DNA of 64,000 nucleotides. It comes from Bacillus sp. F19 (GTDB taxonomy: Bacteria > Bacillota > Bacilli > Bacillales > Bacillaceae). Below, one piece after another: positions 58,933 through 64,000 of this stretch. The DNA lies in NCBI GenBank assembly GCA_023823795.1, contig CP085710.1, forward strand, positions 4,428,001-4,492,000. Reading direction: 5' to 3'. Under the pieces are notes generated by a model that saw only the letters and a program-made list of their open reading frames with translations, made no database searches and had not been told where the DNA came from. A program made the translations under genes and the position numbers. How positions within the stretch are numbered: position 1 is the first letter of the stretch; each line of letters opens with the position of its first letter.

Positions 58933-59018
58933 TACATTTACAAAAAATTCACATATTTATTGCTGACAGAATGAAAAAAAGCGGGTCGGGAAGGCTAAAA
59001 GCCAGGAGGTGACCAATT

Positions 59019-59168
59019 ATGGCAAGATTAAAGAAAGAACCATCTAAAGCAGGAGTAAGTGCATCCAGCGTAAAAGGCAGCTCTGGTCCAACAAATGAAA
59101 TGGACGGCGGGGGCAAACGCTCGAGTACAAATCAGCAATATAAAAAGAAAAACATGGGACATGAATAA
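59019..59168 (+). CDS. yuzL: YuzL-like small protein, 49 aa
   Basis: Very small basic protein: MARLKKEPSKAGVSASSVKG, then SGPTNEMDGGGKRSSTNQQY, then a lysine tail. The GPTxExDGGGK and NQQYKK pattern and position beside fadN match YuzL of Bacillus. Looks unstructured, SASP-like in composition; function unknown. CAGGAGGTGACC precedes the ATG and a terminator follows. Confidence 0.75.
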   Translation: MARLKKEPSKAGVSASSVKGSSGPTNEMDGGGKRSSTNQQYKKKNMGHE

Positions 59169-59178
59169 ATAAAGATGG

Positions 59179-59210
59179 AAGCTGATTCTCAGTAGGGAAT
59201 CAGCTTTTTT
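59179..59210 (+). terminator. Terminator of the yuzL-like gene
   Basis: AAGCTGATTC and GAATCAGCTT form a perfect 10-bp stem followed by TTTT. A small TCACGGG/CCCGTGA hairpin lies further on near 59293-59309; 59211-59378 has no gene. Confidence 0.85.
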
Positions 59211-59378
59211 ATTCTGTTACTCTCCGTCACTCGTTTATTGAAGTAGTAAAAGGCGTAAAAATAACATTGGAGAGGACAGCCAGCCATATTCCTTCACGGG
59301 TGGCCCGTGAGCCAATAAAATGCTTGAAAATCAGATAAATGAGCTCCCTGAAAAAGTCTATCGCTTCCTTGTTTCTTC

Positions 59379-60296
59379 TTATTTTTTAACCATACCCCTT
59401 AAAACGAATGCCACGTTTGCCGGCCTTTCTGCAAGACGGCGCATAAAGTAACCGTACCAGTCTATTCCGTATGGGACATACACCCGCATTTTATATCCTT
59501 CTTTCACTAGTTCGAGCTGGCGTTCCGGCCTGATGCCATACAGCATTTGAAATTCAAATTGGCCATTTGGGATGTTGTTTTCTTTTACAAACCGTTTTGT
59601 AAATTCGATTATTGCATCGTCATGGGTTGCGACTGCTGTATAATTTCCATTTACTAAATGCATTTTGATTATTTTCTTAAAGTTTTCGTCCACATCTTTC
59701 TTTTCAGGAAAAGCTACACGCGGAGATTCTTTATAAGCTCCCTTAACAAGCCGTAAATTGGGATGAAACTGATTCAGATCATCGAGATCTTTGACCGTTC
59801 TATATAGGTAAGCCTGAATAACCGTTCCAACGTTATCATACTCTTTTTTCAGGCTTTTAAAGATTTCTATTGTTTTCCCGCAGCGCGAATAGTCTTCCAT
59901 ATCAATGGTCACAAAAACATTGTTTATCTTTGCGGCTTCAAGAATCCTCCGCATATTCCGAAGGACAACCTCATCTGAGATATCAAGACCCATAGAAGTC
60001 ATCTTTAAGGATAGCTGTGACTGCAGATCTTCCCTGCCTATTGCTTCAATTGCTTTTATTGAATGATCAGCCATTTCATTAGCCTCTGCTTCGTTATCGA
60101 TGAATTCTCCCAAATAATCAATCGTAACATCTAAACCCTTCTTATTTAGCTCTTTAATTGCAGCCGCTGCCAGTTCAATTGTTTCTCCTGCAACAAAGCG
60201 AGCCGCTCCAAATCTCAGTCCATACCTTTTAGCTGCTTTGGTCAGTACTTTATTTTTTGATAAAAACAAAAAAAAGCTTCGAAGTAATTGCTCCAT
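59379..60296 (-). CDS. fadM: Proline dehydrogenase (YusM/FadM type)
   Basis: 305-residue FAD-dependent proline dehydrogenase, a stand-alone PRODH barrel oxidising proline to pyrroline-5-carboxylate. Motifs: TIDYLGEFIDNEAEA, VTIDMEDYSRC, RLVKGAYKESP, ATHDD and the C-terminal VYVPYGIDWYGYFMRRLAERPAN with the conserved Arg pair. The name fadM/yusM is by synteny with B. subtilis. Confidence 0.93.
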   Translation of the reverse strand: MEQLLRSFFLFLSKNKVLTKAAKRYGLRFGAARFVAGETIELAAAAIKELNKKGLDVTIDYLGEFIDNEAEANEMADHSIKAIEAIGREDLQSQLSLKMTSMGLDISDEVVLRNMRRILEAAKINNVFVTIDMEDYSRCGKTIEIFKSLKKEYDNVGTVIQAYLYRTVKDLDDLNQFHPNLRLVKGAYKESPRVAFPEKKDVDENFKKIIKMHLVNGNYTAVATHDDAIIEFTKRFVKENNIPNGQFEFQMLYGIRPERQLELVKEGYKMRVYVPYGIDWYGYFMRRLAERPANVAFVLRGMVKK

Positions 60297-60459
60297 ATGA
60301 AGTCCCCCGCTCTTCAGCGCAAAAATTAAGAATTATCTGTTATTTTATCATTTTTAGAATAGTTTGTAAGTACATTTGCAATACTCTTCACTAAAATTCC
60401 GTATAGAATTTTATGGATTAGGAACGATAAGGAAGAAAATGTTTGAAGGAGGTTATACT

Positions 60460-60729
60460 ATGCAACAACAGCAGAATACAGGCACACAGCAAGGAATGAT
60501 GCAGCAGCCGCCGTCTGTCATTACAACAAAAGATCACCTTTATTTAACAGATATGCTTTCATGGAATCTGCTTGCCATGAAAAAAGCTCACTTCTTTGCA
60601 TCACAATGCAGTGATCAGCAATTAAAAAGCGAGCTTGAGAAGGTTGGAAAAATGCATGAACAGCATTATTCTAAAATTTTAACTCATTTAAATCCAAATC
60701 AGGAAGCATACAGAACTCAGCTTCAGTAG
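60460..60729 (+). CDS. CotF-like spore coat protein
   Basis: 89-residue glutamine-rich coat protein: MQQQQNTGTQQGMMQQPPSV, then the CotF-family helical pair YLTDMLSWNLLAMKKAHFFA and MHEQHYSKILTHLNP. GGAGGTTATACT precedes the ATG at 60460; codons upstream of it are not part of the gene. Twelve bases before the next, related gene. Confidence 0.85.
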   Translation: MQQQQNTGTQQGMMQQPPSVITTKDHLYLTDMLSWNLLAMKKAHFFASQCSDQQLKSELEKVGKMHEQHYSKILTHLNPNQEAYRTQLQ

Positions 60730-60741
60730 GAGAGGTGCAGG

Positions 60742-61080
60742 ATGAATAATAATCAGAACCAGAATAAAATCGGCAACCCTGAAACACAGGTACCTAAAAC
60801 CCCTCAAATGAATGACCGTGACTTTATTAATGAATTGCTGGCTACTGAAAAATATATGACAGATTCTTATTGCACAGCCCTAAATGAGATGAGCCATGAT
60901 TCTCTTTATCAGGATATTCAGGGAATCTTCAACGAAACTCAAAATTGCCAAAGAGAATTATATAATGTAATGTACAAAAACGGCTGGTACAAGCTTGAAG
61001 CAGCGGACAGCCAAAAGCTTCAGCAATCTTATCAGCAGTTTGCTGATTATCTGCAGCAGCAATCACCTTATCTTCAATAA
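60742..61080 (+). CDS. yusN: CotF-like spore coat protein (YusN-like)
   Basis: 112-residue coat protein with a polar Asn/Gln-rich N-terminus (MNNNQNQNKIGNPETQ) and the CotF helical core NDRDFINELLATEKYMTDSY, then QRELYNVMYKNGWYKLE. Paired with the preceding coat gene, probably in one sporulation transcript (GGAGAGGTG ribosome site). The symbol is by synteny. Confidence 0.8.
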   Translation: MNNNQNQNKIGNPETQVPKTPQMNDRDFINELLATEKYMTDSYCTALNEMSHDSLYQDIQGIFNETQNCQRELYNVMYKNGWYKLEAADSQKLQQSYQQFADYLQQQSPYLQ

Positions 61081-61113
61081 AGATAAGCGGAATCGACATT
61101 TCTTGATTTACAA

Positions 61114-61210
61114 CCTTTATTCCTAGACTTTTCGTATTAATTCCCACACTTTTATATTTAATTCCGAGACTTTCTAAGATTATTCCAAGACTTTCACAAA
61201 TAATTCCGTA
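61114..61210. repeat. Second, short and diverged copy of the 19/21-bp tandem array
   Basis: About five units: TTATTCCTAGACTTTT, TTAATTCCCACACTTTT, TTAATTCCGAGACTTTC, TTATTCCAAGACTTTC and TAATTCCG. Same strand orientation as the 48085-48905 array. It is preceded by AAGCGGAATCGAC (61085), the edge of the dispersed hairpin repeat. Confidence 0.8.
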
Positions 61211-61270
61211 CAATTGTGAACGTCCACATTTAAAAAAAGTCTTGTGTCTTTCAAGAATCGAAACAAAAAA

Positions 61271-61306
61271 AAAAAATGGAAGCAGCATTATGCCGCTTTC
61301 ATTTTT
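61271..61306 (-). terminator. Terminator of the C26 hydrolase gene
   Basis: ATGGAAGC and GCTTTCAT flank a small internal hairpin (GCA/TGC), with long A and T runs on each side. It overlaps the stop at 61299. Confidence 0.7.
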
Positions 61307-62021
61307 TTTTGCATTTACCTACAAATGTTTTAAACAGATTATGCATCGCCTCATCCTGGGCAGCCATTTCCTCAGGATGCCATTGAACAGCAAGCACATA
61401 CCACTCATTATCGGTTCCTTCAATTCCTTCTATAATCCCATCAGTTGCCTTGGCTGTTGCCACTAGTCCATCTGCAAGCTTTCCGACTGCCTGATGATGC
61501 ATACTGTTCACACGGACTGTTTCTGTTCCAAAAATGTTCTGCAGTTTGCTGCCTTTCTCAATCGTGATTTCATGAGTTGGATTTGGGCGGTCAGCTGTTT
61601 GATAATGCTTAATCGGATTCTCGTAATTGCTTTCGATATCCTGGGTGACCGTTCCTCTAAGAGCTGCGTTAAGCATAGCTATGCCCCTGCAGATTCCAAA
61701 AACGGGCTTTTTATTTTCTTTCGCATATTTCACGACGGCTATTTCCATTTCATCACGCGTGCCATTTGTTTTTCTAAGTTTCGGGTCCGGGTCCTCACCG
61801 TAAGAATGAGGGTCCACATCCTCCCCGCCGCTTAAGATGAAGCCATCACATTTTGACACAATAACCTTTGCCATTTCATCATTTACAAGAGGTATAACGA
61901 CCGGAATGCCCCCCGCCTGAATGACAGAACTGATATATTTTTGATGCACATGCACGCTCGGTATATCTCCGTGATCTACTACTGAGCTTGATATGCCGAT
62001 AACTGGTTTTGTATCGTCCAT
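61299..62021 (-). CDS. Peptidase C26 / gamma-glutamyl-GABA hydrolase-like protein
   Basis: 240-residue class I glutamine-amidotransferase-fold hydrolase of the PuuD/C26 group. Catalytic Cys in FGICRG, His-Glu in QWHPEE, and the LSGGEDVDPHSYGE family block are present. Likely cleaves gamma-glutamyl amides (for example gamma-glutamyl-GABA); the exact substrate is not set by sequence. GGGAGAGTGAATACAA precedes the ATG. Confidence 0.9.
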   Translation of the reverse strand: MDDTKPVIGISSSVVDHGDIPSVHVHQKYISSVIQAGGIPVVIPLVNDEMAKVIVSKCDGFILSGGEDVDPHSYGEDPDPKLRKTNGTRDEMEIAVVKYAKENKKPVFGICRGIAMLNAALRGTVTQDIESNYENPIKHYQTADRPNPTHEITIEKGSKLQNIFGTETVRVNSMHHQAVGKLADGLVATAKATDGIIEGIEGTDNEWYVLAVQWHPEEMAAQDEAMHNLFKTFVGKCKKK

Positions 62022-62110
62022 TTGTATTCACTCTCCCTGGCAATTACTCTTCTTCTATCTATACCCCTCACGATCCCAGGTCGAATCCGCTTTTTATCAT
62101 TTTATAAAAT

Positions 62111-62653
62111 TTATCTTTTTGCAAATCGTTCTTCCCACTCTTCCCGCAATAAACCGATTCTGATGGAATCGTAGTATTCTCCATTTACCACTCTGCATTT
62201 TCTCATGCGTCCCTCTACTGTCATGCCAAGCTTTTCTCCCACTTTGATCATTCTTATATTTCCAGACCATGTGGTGTAGCCGACTCTTACAATGGGCAAT
62301 GTCTCAAATAGGTGATCTATCCATAAGCGGAAGGCTTTCGTTCCATGTCCATCGTTCCAATAAGAAGGATCATAAATGCCTATCCCCATTTCAAGCCATA
62401 GTGAAGGCTCATGCTCCCAATAATAGCTTACTGTCCCGATGATTTTTTCACCTGCAGCGATCGCCCAATAATCTTCTTGATTTACGATACTGTCTTTCTG
62501 TGAAAGGAAGTCTGTCAGAGTAAGATTCTTATGTTCAAAATAAGGTGCATCCCAATTCTTCCACTCAGGATGCTCGTCTTTATACTTGATCTTCCATAAA
62601 TGAATAAGATCCTTCGTTTCAATTGGACGGATCATTGCTATTGACTGACACAT
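62111..62653 (-). CDS. GNAT family N-acetyltransferase (RimJ/RimL-like)
   Basis: 180-residue acetyltransferase. The fold markers are RPIETKDLIHLWKI, the beta4-beta5 region LEMGIGIYDPSYWNDGHGTKAF (acetyl-CoA loop) and VGEKLGMTVEGRMRKCRVVNGEYYDSIRIGLL. Substrate unknown. The ATG at 62653 follows GGGGGA; a later ATG (62635) has no ribosome site. Confidence 0.88.
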   Translation of the reverse strand: MCQSIAMIRPIETKDLIHLWKIKYKDEHPEWKNWDAPYFEHKNLTLTDFLSQKDSIVNQEDYWAIAAGEKIIGTVSYYWEHEPSLWLEMGIGIYDPSYWNDGHGTKAFRLWIDHLFETLPIVRVGYTTWSGNIRMIKVGEKLGMTVEGRMRKCRVVNGEYYDSIRIGLLREEWEERFAKR

Positions 62654-62775
62654 AACTTGTTAGTCCCCCATTTTTACAAGAATTTATTCACTGATAAAAG
62701 ATTTTGCAGCTCTTTTCCTCTTTTAAAATATACAGTATAATCAAAATAAAGGAAAATTTTGGAGTTGATATTTCT

Positions 62776-62991
62776 ATGAAATATTATGCGGCATCCGTGC
62801 TAATCTATCTATTTTCTGTAGGTCTTTTATATGCGGCAGGCTATGCATTTGAGATTGTTTGGCTGAAGTGGGAACACACAGTCACTTATGAGGATGGATC
62901 TATTAAAGCGGTTTCAGGATCCATTATACCCTTTTTCTTATGTGTGCCTATCTATTATTTCCTTATAAGAAAAGCGCAAGCGCCTGTTTAG
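62776..62991 (+). CDS. Small membrane protein, 71 aa
   Basis: Two predicted membrane helices (AASVLIYLFSVGLLYAAGYAF and SIIPFFLCVPIYYFLI) joined by a polar loop (EHTVTYEDGSIK). Unrecognised family. GGAG lies 11 bases before the ATG. Its last codons (RKAQAPV and stop) are encoded by the dispersed repeat that begins at 62971, so the original C-terminus may have been altered. Confidence 0.7.
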   Translation: MKYYAASVLIYLFSVGLLYAAGYAFEIVWLKWEHTVTYEDGSIKAVSGSIIPFFLCVPIYYFLIRKAQAPV

Positions 62992-63096
62992 CTCAGGCAT
63001 GGCAGACTATCACCCGGCAGAAAAGGTCCGGGTTTGACTTTTTTTTGCGGATTTGTTCTGGCTGAGGAGGGGGGCTATGGAGGAGCCAGACATCGA
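62971..63096. repeat. Dispersed intergenic hairpin repeat, copy near the window end
   Basis: AAAAGCGCAAGCGCCTGTTT, AGCTCAGGCATGGCAGA, GGCAGAAAAGGTCCGGGTTT, GGATTTGTTCTGGCTGAGGA and GAGCCAGACATCGAAGC: same blocks as at 8236, 9754 and 48906. Both this copy and the one at 8236 are followed within about 20 bases by TACTTTCTTAT. 63097-63156 has nothing else. Confidence 0.8.
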
Positions 63097-63156
63097 AGCA
63101 ACAAATACTTTCTTATATCTTAAATCAAAAGAGTCTTCCAACGATCAAAAATAAAA

Positions 63157-63189
63157 AATCCCAGAGCTCTTTCATTGTTCTCTGAGATT
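63157..63189 (-). terminator. Terminator of the YusU-like gene
   Basis: AATCCCAGAG and CTCTGAGATT form a 10-bp stem with one G-U, followed on the minus strand by TTTTTTATTTTT. It overlaps the stop at 63188. Confidence 0.75.
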
Positions 63190-63457
63190 ATGATTCATTA
63201 TTATTTGTCTGTGATTTTGCTCGATGCTGTTCATTCAGCTGCTTAATTTCAGAAATAAGCTGTTTGACCTTTTCTTTCTCTGCCGGATACGTTTCATTCC
63301 AATGCTTCGCAAGCGGCGGCATGGACTTGGCAATATGTGAATAAATCACCCAGCTTTTCACTTTTTCCTGAAGTTCAGGCGTCGCCTCTCCAAGAAGCAA
63401 TTCAGTGTATTTTTCAATCAGGCCATTCAGCGGTTCTTTAAGATTTTCCTGCAACAA
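63188..63457 (-). CDS. yusU: YusU-like protein (DUF2573)
   Basis: 89-residue helical protein: LIEKYTELLLGEATPELQEK, SWVIYSHIAKSMPPLAKHWN, then a charged tail. This resembles the DUF2573/YusU family; function unknown. AGGAGGAGATC precedes the ATG. The symbol is tentative. 20 bases separate it from the upstream iron-reductase-like gene. Confidence 0.65.
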   Translation of the reverse strand: MLQENLKEPLNGLIEKYTELLLGEATPELQEKVKSWVIYSHIAKSMPPLAKHWNETYPAEKEKVKQLISEIKQLNEQHRAKSQTNNNES

Positions 63458-63477
63458 GATCTCCTCCTAATCATCCA

Positions 63478-64000
63478 TTATGTTAAACAATGCTTCGGAC
63501 AAGTACTGCAGCGATCTTTTTTCTCAGAAGTCAGATAGTAAAGACAGCATGTTTGTCTTGTTACTTGCCCTTGTTCTCTATAGAAAGGCAGGAAAGGGTT
63601 TTTCATTCCTTCTCCGAAAAGTTCTCCGTCTGCTTCTTTCACTACATACATATAATCCGCCTGTATTTGCTCTATCGTAACATACTCAGGTATGTTTGCA
63701 AGCAGCGTGTTATACATCCATACAACGTAAAGGACGATATTCTCCCAAAGGATCAGTTTAGAAATTCTAGCTTTCTCTGACACGATGGTCACAATTTTAC
63801 TTAAGTGATTCCGAAATAAATCTCTCAGAATTTCGTCTCTCCACGCATCTCTGCTTTCTCCAGCAGAAACACACTCCAACGAATGAAAGTAAAAAGAAGG
63901 GAGCCATAAAGGATCCTTATCATCTGTCTCAAGTGTTAAATTTAAAGGGTCAGTATTCATCTTTTTCCCAAAAACAGTCATGGAAAAAAGGGCCATAGCT
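63478..64000 (-). CDS. FhuF-like siderophore-iron reductase, partial
   Basis: C-terminal part of a [2Fe-2S] protein of the FhuF group, which reduces ferric siderophores to release iron. The cluster motif is at the end: QTCCLYYLTSEKKDRCSTCP (C-C-x10-C-x2-C), with LWENIVLYVVWMYN-type helices before it. At least 172 residues are visible; family members are about 250, so the N-terminus probably lies beyond the window. An ATG at 63996 could be internal. Confidence 0.75.
   Translation of the reverse strand, partial: AMALFSMTVFGKKMNTDPLNLTLETDDKDPLWLPSFYFHSLECVSAGESRDAWRDEILRDLFRNHLSKIVTIVSEKARISKLILWENIVLYVVWMYNTLLANIPEYVTIEQIQADYMYVVKEADGELFGEGMKNPFLPFYREQGQVTRQTCCLYYLTSEKKDRCSTCPKHCLT

Overview
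The window comes from an endospore-forming member of the Bacillaceae (Bacillus/Metabacillus-like). The gene order follows the Bacillus subtilis yut-yun and sufCDSUB-yurZ-metNPQ-yus-gcvH-fadNAE backbones. The spore genes yutH, yutC, lytH, yunB and two CotF-like coat genes are present, most genes have strong AGGAGG-type ribosome sites, and two SAM (S-box) riboswitches sit where expected.

Layout. 1-3.4 kb: the hom-thrC-thrB threonine operon (thrB cut by the window edge) with its own sigma-A promoter. 3.2-17.1 kb: mostly minus-strand housekeeping and spore genes (2-hydroxyacid dehydrogenase, yutH, yutG, yutF, yutE, yutD, yutC, lipA, lytH, yunB-F), broken at 9.75-10.3 kb by five tandem copies of a hairpin-forming intergenic repeat. 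17.4-39.2 kb: an AT-rich accessory island inserted at the 3' end of sufB. 39.2-48 kb: sufCDSUB, yurZ and metNPQ. 48.1-49.3 kb: about 40 tandem 19/21-bp units lying between the metNPQ SAM riboswitch and metN. 49.3-64 kb: metY with its own SAM riboswitch, yusD-yusI, gcvH, the fatty-acid oxidation operon fadN-fadA-fadE with a FadR operator, yuzL-like, a proline dehydrogenase, two coat genes, a C26 amidohydrolase, a GNAT enzyme, a YusU-like protein and a partial FhuF-like protein.

The island is the most unusual part. A 36-bp direct repeat (33/36 identical) of the end of sufB, stop codon included, marks both ends. The left copy is a displaced sufB tail still followed by a terminator, the right copy is the end of the intact gene. 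Inside are four giant secreted subtilisin-family proteins, all on the minus strand: bacillopeptidase F, a full-length paralogue that has lost both catalytic His and Ser (a pseudoprotease), and two lactocepin/C5a-peptidase-like proteases. There is also a fragment of a fifth protease, a broken HTH-TPR (RRNPP-type) quorum-sensing regulator, two broken small secreted-protein genes and a spore-germination gene fragment. Three of the four protease genes share one promoter design: a CCCCCAAT block touching a TWTACT -35, exactly 17 bp, and a TACAAT -10. This suggests one regulator for a proteolytic regulon that includes the pseudoprotease. No integrase gene was recognised, so the island looks immobile and partly decayed.
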